The notes under the pieces: model-generated | Told to the model about the DNA's origin: nothing | Database searches by the model: none | The model's input: the letters and a program-made list of their open reading frames with translations, nothing else | DNA from: Owenia fusiformis | Lineage: Eukaryota; Annelida; Polychaeta; Sabellida; Oweniidae | Reading direction: 5' to 3' | Assembly (NCBI GenBank): GCA_903813345.2 | Contig: CAIIXF020000001.1 | Coordinates: forward strand, 58,111,885-58,175,884 | DNA: 64,000 nt | Part shown: positions 53,201 to 64,000 of the stretch, piece by piece | Layout: every line of letters starts with the position of its first letter | Numbering within the stretch: position 1 is the stretch's first letter | Made by a program: the position numbers and the translations under genes

Positions 53201-56200
53201 ACGTTGTGGGGACGTGAACAATACACTCTTTATGGAATATTGTTTGTTGTGTATGGAATTCTGCTCAGCGTGACAGCATGTATCTCCGTGGCACTGACCT
53301 ACTTTCAGTTATCTGCAGAGTGCTACAGATGGTGGTGGAGGTCTATCTTCAGTGCTGGGTGAGTTTATAGAGGTTATATACTGGAATGGATTAAATATGA
53401 GTTTTATTCCAGGGGATGGTATGATATCTCAAATGGGACTCCGGGATGCTTCTAAATAAATTCATTTCATATTTATATCATTTGGAAACATATTGCATCC
53501 TTTTAAGACTATCTATAATTTTACATAGTTTTACAGCTTGATAAGTCTTTTACCAAGTCCTCCTCCCCACCTGATTTAGACAAATTAGAATGTCAACTAG
53601 GATTTATGTTAATTAAAAACCTATTTTATGATTACATCTATTGGCAAAGCAATATTTTACCAGCATATTGTTGGACCATAAATAGCTGGCATAAACAGTA
53701 CTTCTATAATACATGTTCATGCACAGTATTATGATATCCAATCAGATTTGCATCCAAAACTTAAATGCCAATGTATTGAGTATGAAAAGTCAGAAAAAAT
53801 TGATTTTACAGTCTTGAAAAATATTGTTGATTGATAGTTCTACTTTAGTTTAGTATAGTGTACACTGTAGTGATCAATATGTCATTGTTATGATATCAGA
53901 TAGTTCAAAATAGTGGAAAGTTTGTTAAACCCTACAAAAAGTTGAAGTGTCCATATTCGGGAATATAAAGAGCGTAGATGGTAGATGGAAGATGTTTGAC
54001 CATAGAGTTATTGGAAGACAGAAACAAACACTTAGGTCAACATAGCTATTTTTCCTATTCACTTTAAATGCATGCAGAAAACTGATTTTTCCTTTTAAGA
54101 TACACTAATTTTTCTGGGCAGAGTTAAGTTATGTTTCTCCTAAGCTGCAAATTCTTCATGCAGTCCATAAATTGACCATAATGTTAATGCATTATACTAG
54201 GCAACTTTTCATAGGACCCCGTGTGAATATACCAGTCAGTGATTCAGAATCTTTATTTTGAAGAACTTGTTGATTGCTGTACACAATTTATAAAATACAC
54301 ATTTTATAAATTAGACAGCATTGGCTAGGTAATTTAGTGTATTGTTTGTATCAACAAATGATTAGATATACAAGTATTTAAGAGCAGGAAGAGGGAACAT
54401 GTTTGAGTTACCCACAAAGCTACTCAAGAGAAAAATCATGATTTCTTCCCAATCAAGACAGTAATGCAAAGCTTTTAAGACCAATACTCCAAACACATAT
54501 TCTATTTTGTGGTCCAACAATAACCATCAAAATACATAATACCAAAATCTGAATACAAAATGTTGATCATGTTACCTGATTTGATATTCCTAGGCAAACT
54601 TTAAAGAGATCGGGTCTCCTAAAAACACAATTAAAGTAACCCCTGATTTTTTCGTGTTATTTGATGTAAAACAAGTTTGTTTATCAACTTATCAATTCTG
54701 AGGCTTGAATTAATTCGTTAACAGTATCAATTCAATGATTGTTCCTAGCCATGAATTTCCACTTACATCAATAGAAATTCAAATTTAAAAACCCCGCTCA
54801 AAGTTCCAGTCTGATTGGCTTTTTCCTTCAGATTATTTTGGCTTAGAGAGGCCATATTTATTACTTTTAAGGGGTTACACTATAGATTAATCCCCCCAAA
54901 ACATTGCATTCTGTTTTCGACTTATTGCATTCAATTCTGACAGTTGGTTGTTCTTTTGGTTGTCCTGTTGATATCCTCAATATATTGTCGATATTGTGCT
55001 TATGATTTGGTCTCAAGATATACCTAAGGTATATATGATGTTTTATGAGCAATTACATTGGAACATTACTGATTGTCCAGAATAGAAATCTGGACGACTC
55101 GATCTCTTTGATAGGAAGTTTGGTCAAGGTGAAGTTTCTTAAAAAGATAACTTGAAGGAAAATCAACAACAGCAAGTTGAAATTATTTTGAAATGGGGGT
55201 TCAAGCTTGAATTGTAATTCAGAAGAAAGGGGGTCAAATCAAAATTTACTTAAAATCTATAAACATGAAAGGCTGCATCTATAAACATGATAAGCATCTA
55301 TAAACTAATTGCCCCCAATGTACAATTGAATGAACTCCAATGAAGAAATGTTCCACTTTTGGCCCACCCTGTATATATACTGTATATATGATACAGGCTA
55401 GATGTGAGATGTAGATTATACAATTCATGTTGATACAAACAATCTGCAGAAGTTCATGGCTAATCTTCTTCATACCAGTCACTAAAACACAAAGTACATG
55501 TATCTTACAGTTTTCTTGCTCTGGACACTCCTGTAGTGTGCTGCCATCTTTACACAACTTCAGGGATAACTGGAGCTAAACTTGATGTAAAGCACTTTTT
55601 ATGACAACGGTAGCACAAAACACTTTATTGAAATAGAAACAAGGCCTACAATTGGTCTGCTAAGGTTTTGAATCAAAAGTATAATATTGAAAATATGTCT
55701 CACAAATTCCTTGATAGGCAGTAATATCATCAATTGAACAATCGGGTGCTATACCACCATGTTTGCACTTTGCCAAAAGGATCTAAGATAAAATATTGAG
55801 ATATCTCCATCAAAACAGGTAAAATTTGGAATTAACACCTTGATGAGAAAATATACGAGGCAGGTCACTGATAGCTATGTTGTTTATGTAGTTTAATTAG
55901 TTTCAAATGAGGAATAATTCATGTTTGTATTTCTGAATTACCCCCCCCCCAATTTGGTATTCATTCTCAGTTTTGCTTCCTGTAAATTTTGGAGCTTTAT
56001 GAGTGTCTACTCTCCTGGCAAATGTCATTTATGATCCTCCCCTCTGTTTTTTAATTACATAATTCCTTCCACAGGATAAATTCCTTTTTTAATCTGAGTC
56101 ATTTTCATATTTTTTATCTACCATAAGCTTTTAAATCTGTACTACTCTGAAATATATTTAGCATACAAATTGATCACATATGATTTAAAATACCTATTAA

Positions 56201-58585
56201 AAATGAATACCAAAAACAGTTGTTTCATTTTTAGAAGTCATCCATCACATGTCAAAATACTGCATGTGTATTAGGAGCCAAGCACATCCATTAAATATTC
56301 AGTAAAGCACAAACAGATTTTTCTTGGAAGAATCATCCCAATTTTAAAAATGAAAATTGTGCAATGTTCCTGTCCAGATATTCTTGTGCTAATGAGTGCA
56401 ATTTTTTCACCAGATATGACATGTTAATGAAATGAAATTTTCTGGAGCACATAATTTCTGATTAACCGTTTACAACATGGTGTTTTATAGCTGTGTTTCA
56501 CCATGAGGCAGTGTTTGACATACCAAAAAAAATTGAGGTTATGTACTGTTAGTAAACAGATATAGTTAGAAGAGGGCAGAATAACAGGAGCAGGTTATAT
56601 TGGAATACCTGTATGGTGTTGTGTTATTTCACATAAATTAATATGCTGTTTCTCAATCAATATTATGACCTACTAGTAGTTTTACACGGAGGTTTGTATC
56701 CCTCATCTCAACTAATATGCATGCATTCTGCATTGGGATAGGGATGTTTATACCATGATCAATATATACCTCATATACATCCCACATACATCCTTCCCAG
56801 GATTTTGTGTGTTTTGATTATGTTTTGTCTGGTAATTTCTTTTTGATAATAATGTCGAGTTTTTTCATTATCATGGTAAAAGGCCATTTTGGTCCGGATT
56901 GTATATTTGGCTTATATTCCCTCCCTGTGGATAAACCCAATATACAATCCATCCCTAGATAAAACCTCTATGTATATTATGGGAGGGGGCAGAGACATGG
57001 TATTACTATTGGCTCTATATATAGAAGGTTTATTAAACATTTCCTAGTAGTGGAAATCAGTTTTTGTTAGCATTTCAGAATTAATTTTTAGTACTTTCTT
57101 AGTACTTTCGATAGTGATTGACCTTAAGACAAAAGATTGAATACAATTCATAATCAGGCCCCAGGTGTATAACATCCTCAAAACTTCAAAACATTAACTT
57201 ATATTATGGAGAGGCAATGTCTGTTGAACATCCCTTGAGGTTTACAGTTTCAATATCAAACTCACGTTTATTGAACTAATCAAGCTCAAATATATCATTA
57301 GGAAAGCAACAGCTTGTAATAATACGATAAATTAGAAAAATATGAGAATATTTGTGATTTCATGTAAGGTGTTTCCACACTGGTTGGTCTAAATTGCGGA
57401 TTGTATATACTTTGAAAGCCTAGTATCAGATAGTGCTTAACAACTCCAGCAAGTGTAAATATTTTCTTTTATGAAACGAGAGTAAGACAATATTGTGATA
57501 TTTTCAATGTGCCAAAACCAGAGAATTTCAGATAACCTAAATGAAACACATTTGATTTCTTCCTTGTGTTATAATGTATCTAATTTGATACAAATAGGCC
57601 TACTCAATAGTACTGTAGTTTCACAAAATGAATAGAAAAGTTTTCATAAATTGGAGGCATTTCTTTGAAACCCTAAAGTGTCTTATCTATGTTTAATGAT
57701 TGATTAAAAAATGTTTCTAAGTTGTCTTAAAATGAGTATGTGTACGGAAGTGTTTTAGTTGTCTGTTTAAGAAATATTTTTGGAAGAGATCTTATAACAT
57801 TCAGTAGGTTATCTAGGTAAAATACACACCCACCACATCTGGTATTCTGCCTTTAGGAGGGCAACTTATATTTCTGCAGTTCAAATTGAGCATGTAGTAT
57901 CTTCAAATACATGTACTATGACTTTATTTGAATGTGATCCTCATATAATGTTGATTTTAATGAGTTTGATATCTCATAATGCATATGAAACAAAGATTTG
58001 TGTAAGACCCCCATGGGCAAATAGGTGATAAGTTAGTTCAGAAATAAATTGGTCTGTCAAATTCCCTATCCTAGAAGTAACCTAGTGAGCCAATTTCCCC
58101 CATTCTAGCAGCAATAATATTCATCAACTTTAAAAAAAAATTCCCAACTCCCAGAATGACCTACTATGTTAAAATCCCTACCCCTTGTTATGAAAACTGG
58201 GAATTATCTAGGCTCAAATCACCCCCCCCCCCTTTACCTGTTTATAAGGTATTATCATTTTATGGACATTATGCATGGTACATCCCATGTATTTAGTACA
58301 CTGTATTATTCTTTTTTGACTGCAACATTATTTAAAAACTTAATTGTAGATTGAATTCTAATTTTATGTTCCTTTATTTCCAGATCCACTGGTCTATTTG
58401 TTTTGCTGTACTCAATATTCTATTATACGAAGCGTTCCAATATGTCTGGTGTTCTACAAACTGTTGAATTCTTTGGCTACACAATTCTCACGTGCTATGC
58501 CTTCTTCTTAATGCTTGGAACTGTATCATTCTTCGCATCTCTGAAGTTTATACGCTACATTTACGTCAATATTAAAATGGATTAG
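38204..58585 (+). CDS. TM9SF3: Transmembrane 9 superfamily member 3
   Basis: Exons: 38204-38281, 44232-44321, 44977-45058, 46025-46129, 46778-46896, 47230-47339, 47651-47714, 47938-48009, 50275-50422, 50658-50783, then one of 51679-51771 or 51826-51918, then 52318-52428, 52759-52921, 53167-53358, 58384-58585. Phases agree throughout and give 584 residues, close to the vertebrate protein. Residues 1-18 are a signal peptide, and a luminal domain of ~200 residues follows ([17 protein letters not shown]). Nine membrane segments follow, including the strongly conserved [49 protein letters not shown] and the C-terminal [12 protein letters not shown]. The terminal K-x-D is the COPI-binding Golgi-retention signal of the family. 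TM9SF proteins act in Golgi/endosome sorting of membrane proteins. Gene symbol is by similarity. Confidence 0.96.
38606..39060. repeat. Inverted-repeat element related to 7143-7960, loop inverted
   Basis: It lies in TM9SF3 intron 1. The left flank GCATCCTACGACCCCTTTAG matches 7381 in the same orientation, and arms with GGGTTTATCGGCAGAACG flank a loop whose sequence (for example GGAATTCCCCAGGGATTTCC) is the reverse complement of the loop at 7590-7735. Confidence 0.7.
39070..40970. other. TM9SF3 intron 1, middle; no gene recognised
   Basis: AT-rich sequence. A short duplicate ATGAGAATTCATG occurs twice at 40422-40452. Confidence 0.45.
41000..41560 (-). mobile_element. 5'-truncated non-LTR retrotransposon, C-terminal end
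   Basis: The minus-strand frame down to the stop at 41106 contains [32 protein letters not shown], the Cys/His knuckle [19 protein letters not shown], and a basic tail. This is the region after reverse transcriptase in many animal LINE proteins, where C-x2-C spaced before H-x-L-x2-C is typical. An in-frame stop lies just upstream of TIWNDKG, and no reverse transcriptase remains, so the copy is dead. It lies antisense in TM9SF3 intron 1. The likely 3' end is an AATAAAC stretch read on the minus strand near 40975. Confidence 0.8.
42815..43200 (+). repeat. Three degenerate ~150-bp tandem units
   Basis: Blocks with AACAGCATAAGAAACA, GACAAGCAAAC-like pieces and GTGAAGATAATGTCCATA recur three times from about 42820, 42955 and 43125. 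Confidence 0.55.
43393..43572. mobile_element. Short MITE, ~180 bp
   Basis: ACAAGGTGGTCAAAAACCGG on the left and its near complement ending CTGTTTTGACCACCCTGTA on the right form inverted ends. The ends resemble mariner-type terminal repeats (ACAGGGTGGTC). Confidence 0.6.
45407..45988 (+). repeat. 31-bp minisatellite, ~19 units, next to TM9SF3 exon 4
   Basis: The unit is ACACAATGAATCATATTGTA plus CATGTGGGATA, repeated head to tail with a few variants (CGTACAT, GGCATAAT). Each unit holds an ACAAT...ATTGT inverted pair. The array ends 36 bp before exon 4, close to the branch-point and polypyrimidine region. Confidence 0.95.
48204..49388. mobile_element. Non-autonomous hAT-type element, 1185 bp
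   Basis: It lies in TM9SF3 intron 8. The ends read TAGAGAAGGGTCGGT in both directions, followed by GGTTCGGTT-rich subterminal sequence. A perfect 8-bp duplication TTACATAC flanks it (48196-48203 and 49389-49396). Terminal TAG/CAG and an 8-bp duplication are the marks of hAT transposons. No transposase is encoded; the longest internal frame (73 codons at 48984) matches nothing known to me. Confidence 0.88.
50040..50240 (+). repeat. Degenerate minisatellite before TM9SF3 exon 9
   Basis: Units of ~36-40 bp built on TTCTGAAGACTGACTTTGTG and TTTATAGACATAT recur about five times, ending ~35 bp before exon 9. Confidence 0.75.
51236..51660 (+). repeat. Degenerate repeat before TM9SF3 exon 11a
   Basis: About a dozen units of ~31 bp based on GGAGGTAGCATCCCACTAAG and CATTGTGTCAAA run up to within 20 bp of the exon 11a acceptor. 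The open frame running through them into the exon is a by-product. Confidence 0.75.
51679..51771 (+). CDS. TM9SF3: TM9SF3 alternative exon 11a
   Basis: This 93-bp exon has phase 1 at both ends, acceptor TGTTGTAG and donor TGTAAGTGC. It encodes 31 residues starting (C)[18 protein letters not shown] and ending TSALFS, aligning without gaps to the next exon. It covers a membrane segment and a short loop. It lacks the WVWN motif found in exon 11b and, as I recall, in vertebrate TM9SF3; it has WLSV instead. It joins in frame to exons 10 and 12. Confidence 0.88.
51826..51918 (+). CDS. TM9SF3: TM9SF3 alternative exon 11b
   Basis: This is a second 93-bp exon of the same phase, acceptor GGCTTTTAG and donor CTGTAAGTC. 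It reads (C)[18 protein letters not shown], then [12 protein letters not shown]. It begins only 54 bp after exon 11a ends. It is the copy closer to the usual family sequence and is probably the ancestral form. Confidence 0.9.
53359..54595. other. TM9SF3 intron 14, first part; no gene recognised
   Basis: AT-rich intron without repeats I could define. Confidence 0.45.
54600..54780 (+). repeat. Dispersed repeat, also at 35820-35985
   Basis: Same motif order as the 35.8-kb copy: GTAACCCCTGAT, TTATCAACTTATCAA, TGAGGCTTGAATTAATTCGTTA split by small gaps. Both copies face the same way. Confidence 0.65.
55345..55380 (-). repeat. Mariner-like terminal repeat
   Basis: Read on the minus strand, TACAGGGTGGGCCAAAAGTG matches the style of mariner/Tc1 inverted terminal repeats. 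No partner end or transposase was located nearby. Confidence 0.4.
55390..58380. other. TM9SF3 intron 14, remainder; no gene recognised
   Basis: AT-rich sequence with C-runs near 55941 and 58221. No exon-like frame was found. Confidence 0.45.
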
Positions 58586-59153
58586 ATGAGTGGCTGAAAT
58601 TCGACAGTACAGCATGGTGACTAGTGAGAGGGAATTATGGGTACACAGTTGTCTGTGACGGCAAGTCATCCGTTGATGTTCAGCCACCAGCTACAGTGAG
58701 CCATTGATCATAAAAAATAAAACGAAATCATGAAATTGACGTCAAAGTTCATGATATTGACGTGTTGAACATTATATTGACATAAATTTCATGATATTGG
58801 CATGAAGTTCACTTTATAACATAATACTGTGTATTTAGGTCAGTGAGGTTTACATCTTAATGCTTTGTGTTAGATATCAACGTTACCATGGTTATTATTT
58901 ATTATACTTGGGTGGTGTACTTGCACAGAAGTCAACATACTGTCAAGTTTGGAGTTGAACTGCCTATTGTGAATTAACACCTATATTTGTATTCTCCAGG
59001 GCTTACATAAAAATAGAATGTAATGGGATTTGAATATTTCACTGTAGTTTTTTATTATCTTTTTTAATCAATGTTTCATCCTCCGCTACAAAGTTGCTAA
59101 TAATCCCTTGTAATGTCAAAGTTCTTTTCTAGTATATTTAATGCAGTAAACAC

Positions 59154-59159
59154 AATAAA
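59154..59159 (+). terminator. Likely poly(A) signal of TM9SF3
   Basis: AATAAA lies ~570 bp after the TM9SF3 stop codon, the first good hexamer after the stop in AT-rich sequence. A further AATAAA-type site lies near 60968. Confidence 0.5.
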
Positions 59160-59772
59160 GTAGTATTGTCATATGTAAATGACTGCATAGTTATTATTAA
59201 ATAACAACATAATATGTAGATTACTATTTAGACATATGTAAATGACTATGTAGTCATATGTAAATAAAAGAACAAGAACATACAGTTTACTATATATTTT
59301 TAAGGAAAATTAAATGATCTGCTTATTATATAGCTTACATAGCTAACTGTTTAAAGTTCCATGAAATGTTAAAAGTATATTTGGATGATTAAAACATATT
59401 TTCAAACTTTGCATGGGGCCTTTAAGGCTTATAAATGAGATTTGTAGGAAATCATGTCTTGATTATTTATGTTAAATCGCTCATTTAGTTCATGTTTTAA
59501 TGTTGGATTTAAGGATTCACCTTTTTTCAACCAAAGAACATATTCTCTCATTAAGTTGAGCAACATAAAGGGGACCTTCAGGGTATGAGTTGGTAGGAAA
59601 ATCCTGCTAATTGTAATTGGGCTAAAATATGTAAAAAGAAAACTAAATAAAAAACTATGATAACTTGCCATTTTAGTCTGTGGGACTCTGCTTGTTTCTC
59701 ATAGATTGTGAACTTTCATGATTTTTTGGAAAACAATATATGTTGGTTCATAACTCATTAGATATGTTATGA

Positions 59773-60420
59773 TATAGCTTATTAGTTGAAAGGTAGGGAA
59801 CTATACATATAGTGAATAACACTTTTTAGGAATTACATGCAGGGAATTACACATGTTGGGAATTACTCAAAACTGTGCATGTTGGGAATTACTCAAAATT
59901 GTGCCTGTTGGGAATTACTCAAAACTGTGCATGTTGAGAATTACTTAAAATTGCGCATGTTGAGAATTACTCAAAACTGTGCATGTTGGGAATTACTCAT
60001 TTTGGGTATTAGGCATGTAGGGAATAAAACATGTTGGGAATTATGCAAGTATGGAATTCAACATGTTGGAAATTACTCATTTGGGAATTGTGCATGTAGG
60101 GAATTAAACATAGCTTATTAGTTGAAAGGTAGGGAACTATACATATAGTGAATAACACTTTTTAGGAATTACATGCAGGGAATTACACATGTTGGGAATT
60201 ACTCAAAACTGTGCATGTTGGGAATTACTCAAAACTGCATGTTGGGAATTACTCATTTTGGGTATTAGGCATGTAGGGAATAAAACATGTTGGGAATTAT
60301 GCAAGTATGGAATTCAACATGTTGGAAATTACTCATTTGGGAATTGTGCATGTAGGGAATTAAACATATTGGGAATTAAACATGTTGGGAATTACATATG
60401 TAGGAAATTACACTTGGATG
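59773..60420 (+). repeat. 26-bp minisatellite inside a ~337-bp duplication
   Basis: Units based on TGTTGGGAATTACTCAAAAC recur many times. A larger segment starting TAGCTTATTAGTTGAAAGGT at 59776 is repeated from 60113, carrying the same minisatellite variants. The open frames here (94 and 110 codons) only read the repeat. Confidence 0.88.
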
Positions 60421-60539
60421 TTTTAGTGAAAATGATCAAACTTATCAATGCACACACAGATGTATTGTCATCTCAAAAATATATGTTCAGTTTCAATTTG
60501 TGTGTGTGCTATTATGAATAGAACATTTACATGTATTAT

Positions 60540-61850
60540 TTTCAATGTACAATGTACTAGTATATTCCTAAATAAGCAACTGATGTTTAATTTGGTTGTA
60601 TTAGCTGATTTGTGATTATATGTATAGGATATTTAGTATTATATTCATCAAATTGTTTATCACATTTAGAAGATATTCACTGTTATCTCAAATGTGATTG
60701 TTAGATATAGATTGAAAATGTTATTTTGAAATAGGACAACTTTGACAAAGTTTCAAACAAGTTCCTCCAATTTATCATCATAAATACAGAACAATATTTA
60801 ATTTTCAAAGTGACAATTTTGATGATTTAAATGTATGAAATTACGAGTCCTTGTATCTCTTATTATTGTACATTGACACCATTATTGATGTTTATTTATG
60901 GGAAGGCGGAAGAACTGTACATAAAGATGTAAATATATTAATATGCTAATGATGGGCGGAGTTTGTATAATAAAGCATGAGGGGAAACAACTTATGAAAG
61001 GTGTTCTGTCGAGTTATTTGCTTAAGTTTTAGTTGTTGTACAGTCTGGTGAATAGTTTAGAGAAATGTCTCAAACTGATGTGGCCCTCCATTGATTTATG
61101 TAAAGCCGATGTCTTGTCAAATCTTCAAACTCCCGCACCCATTTACTTGAGGTTTGTATGAGGGGTGAGGGTTGCTGCATCCCTATGATATCCTAATCTA
61201 TTGTCATTTCTTGGGCTTGTGAATAAGAACTTCAAGACAACAAAAATGTTGTCGCACTACCCTAAAAGACTTATGTTTAATTTTGGCACCTAGGTAAAAC
61301 TTGACTTATTTACATTACTGGTACTAGAGTAAGGAATCCCTCCCACACCAATGGATATCTTTAGTTCAGGTGGGCCTAGTATACTGAATGGTTAAATTGT
61401 TTGTGCACAAATTGGACAACTTTTACTGGCCAAAGTAATAGGATTCAAATCCTGGAATATACATGTATTTTCTCTCACCTCATAGATCAATTTCATCTAG
61501 TTCTAAATACAGAAGTATAAAATCTAATTAATATATTAATTAATATTTATTTTTCCTTATATGATAACATAGTGCTAAATTGGCAATGTTTATGTACAAA
61601 TTGCTAACATGCATATTACATTCATTTTCATTATTGCATTCATTCCTTCATATAAAACCATCTGTCATTGCCATGGTTATCAAATAATAATAAATACATG
61701 TTATAATTTCAAATAATTTACCAAAATTTGACTTTCCCTTTTATTAGTTTTATATACTGTCAACTGTTAACTGATACTTGGTAGAAAAAATCATTATTTG
61801 CTGATACACTAATTCTAAAAGCAACTACTTCAACATCACAAGTTACCCTT
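60540..61850. other. Intergenic, no gene recognised
   Basis: AT-rich sequence between the convergent TM9SF3 and CAP genes. Confidence 0.45.
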
Positions 61851-61858
61851 CCATTGGA

Positions 61859-62060
61859 ATAGTCACTGAAGTATTATTCAATGACGTTAATATAGTCACT
61901 GAAGTATTAGTCAATGACGTTATTATAGTCACTGAAGTATTAGTCAATGACATAGTTATAGTCACTGAAGTTTAGGTCAATGACGCTAGTAAACTCACTT
62001 ATTATATGTCAATTCTGCTATAGTCACTGAACTATTAGTTAACAATGTTATTATAGTCAT
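61859..62060 (+). repeat. 32-bp minisatellite downstream of CAP
   Basis: About five to six units of ATAGTCACTGAAGTATTAGT followed by CAATGACGTTAT; later units are degraded. Confidence 0.85.
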
Positions 62061-62303
62061 TGGAGCAATTAGCATGTGCTATTAAATGTCACAATTAGTC
62101 ATCGACATAATTCACTTTAATTAGTGCACAATGGTATAATAACCATAGAAGCAAATGTACAATTTATACACGATATGTTAGTCCAAAATCAGCAAAGAGC
62201 CTCTATAGAAAATATAATTGTATAAAAGTGAATGCTGGTTACAAATGTCTTGTATAACTGCTTGATCATCATATGCCTGATCATATGGTTTGGTGTGAAT
62301 TGT

Positions 62304-63863
62304 TTAGATGCTCTCATTGATTGTTGTGGCCAGCTTATTGTCTTTCCATACGGTTCTAAACTGCTCAGGAACTGCAAACTCTTTCTGGAAACACAATAGA
62401 AAAACAACAAATAAGTTTCATGTTCCGAAATATGGTATTCAAATGGCAGATTCACCTTGCAACATCATGTGGTGTAAACAAACATGTAGGCTATACTTGC
62501 TCATGCTAGCACAAAAGATGCATGAAGAGAACATTCACATGTAAGATACGACCCTAGAAATGTACAAGGGCTTAAAAAATGAACTTTAAAATGTATAAGT
62601 AAAGGCCCCATTCCCTAAAATATATAATGCCCTAAATGTAAGAGAACTTTAAAATGTATAGAGGCCCTAAAATGTAAGAGAAATGTATATGTCCCAACAT
62701 TGAATACATAGATTACCCCCCCCCCCAGATACATAATAAGATTACTTACGAAATCTCCATCTGCCTGTGGTATGAGGATGTTCATCTCTGAAGACTTGGC
62801 TGATGTTATGACAGTGTCCATGGACTCAGAACTGAGATACATTTGGAAACCATCCGTCTTGTCAATGCTCACAGAAGGAACCTTGCCAGTTACCTATAAT
62901 GAGTGAAAATAGGTTTAAATACCAAATGATGCAGTTTGATACTGCACCGACCAGGCTTATGTAATACCCTTAATGTGCCCACAATTGCTTTTTCTGTTTC
63001 TTCCATTGTCTCATCTGCAATCTGCAAACATTTGCATTTTCATTCAATGCACATGATCATTATCACTTATGTATCAAAACACCAAAGGTGTACACTGTAC
63101 ATTTTTAAACAATAGTGTTTCTCTAATCGTTAATGTGTTTTAGGATGGCTAGTTGAGGTTTGAAAGTTGTTACATTTATATAAAATAGCCTCATTGAATG
63201 ATTTGTGACGTAAATATATTTTAACAATGTTGTCCAACCACAGACAATGATCTGAAATTATCTAGAGAGCATTTCACTTTAAATCATTCGAGCCATATGA
63301 ATAAATTTTAAGTCATTTTTGGTCAGAGGGATCAGACAATTTGGCAGTTCATTTTGGAACATTCACATTTTGGAAAGAGTAAAATAGGAATGACGAGAGA
63401 GAAATAAATGTTCTGTCTGGTTTTACAATGCATTATGGGTAACCCACCTGACACTGTACACTCTGGCAGTTGATGAAGTCAGCACTTGCGATACAATTCT
63501 CAAACACGAGAGCTGTTTTTTTACAGTTATCTAAAAGCAAGAGAAAGAATACCTTAAACAAAACGTGACAAGATCAATTTGGGCAATTGTGAGATTTCGA
63601 GTTAATAATAATTTATAACATGGTATACTTTAATAAATGAATGTTTAATGAATCTAAGAATCGCCGTCTCATGATAGTCTCAAGAATTGCCTCAAAATGA
63701 TTAAAATCTTGGAAATGAATAGGGATAAAAGCTATGTACCTAAAGTAATAGAATTGACTTTTCCTTTGACCTGGATAGTTGAGTTGACACATTTGTAGAC
63801 GTAAACTGTCTGTTTCATGTTGACATCATCCAGTACAATTGCCTTGTTGTTCTCCTGGTGCTC
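62304..63863 (-). CDS. CAP: Adenylyl cyclase-associated protein (CAP), C-terminal part
   Basis: Four exons, read on the minus strand: 63740-63863, 63448-63530, 62750-62893, 62304-62384, with agreeing phases and a TAA at 62304-62306. They encode ~143 residues: [20 protein letters not shown], then [56 protein letters not shown] and a final [19 protein letters not shown]. This is the CARP beta-helix domain of CAP/Srv2, which binds ADP-actin monomers and speeds their nucleotide exchange. The conserved SAKSSEMN-x-LIP and the dimer-forming C-terminal strand are intact. The 5' two thirds of the gene lies beyond the right edge. It could be a CAP1 or CAP2 orthologue; invertebrates usually have one. 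Confidence 0.95.
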
Positions 63864-64000
63864 CTGGAAAATACAACAAGTTGTTGTATTGAAGGAAAAT
63901 GCAACAGATTTTGGGTATTATTATTATTGTCTCACTGTACTGACTCAGGAGACTTGGTGCAAAAATTAATTTGCATACATTTTTTGTTTGTCATTATCGC

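Noticed and set aside
59837-60521. Cysteine/tryptophan-rich repeat frames (NCACWELL)
   Set aside because: They translate a 26-bp minisatellite; the frame changes with each unit type and there is no gene context.
1-64000. tRNA and rRNA genes
   Set aside because: None was recognised by eye on either strand. A covariance-model scan would be needed to exclude degenerate copies.

Overview
The window is nuclear DNA of an invertebrate animal. It is AT-rich and most of its reading frames are short. The real genes are split into many GT-AG exons, and non-coding space is packed with inverted-repeat elements and minisatellites. The protein families (TM9SF3, SLC22, CAP) are metazoan, and the style suggests a marine deuterostome or lophotrochozoan. 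I cannot fix the phylum from sequence alone.

Layout. (1) 1-4315: a recent, nearly perfect foldback element with two ~1.45 kb arms around an inverted 21-bp minisatellite. (2) 4.3-10.4 kb: no recognised gene, several foldback repeats, and one promoter-like spot near 8.2 kb. (3) 10806-11762 (-): an intronless type II membrane protein resembling a glycosyltransferase family. (4) 14286-18865 (+): a partial gene with a ParB/sulfiredoxin-like domain. It carries an apparent one-base frameshift and a 1.18 kb inverted-repeat element with 8-bp target-site duplications, positioned so that splicing the element out keeps the frame open. (5) 19-24.6 kb: repeats only. (6) 24713-33407 (+): a complete ten-exon SLC22-type organic solute transporter, including one GC-AG intron. 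(7) 33.4-38.2 kb: repeats. (8) 38204-58585 (+): a complete TM9SF3 gene with 15 coding positions. Position 11 is present twice as equal-length, equal-phase exons only 54 bp apart, a strong candidate for mutually exclusive splicing. (9) 62304-63863 (-): the last four coding exons of a CAP (adenylyl cyclase-associated protein) gene, convergent with TM9SF3.

The genes form no operon or pathway; their neighbourhood looks like ordinary animal gene order. The most notable biology is the duplicated TM9SF3 exon, the ParB-like gene with its intron-like insertion, and the density of foldback DNA, some of it touching splice sites and promoters. Exon borders were placed by hand from splice consensus, phase continuity and family similarity; no search or transcript data were available.
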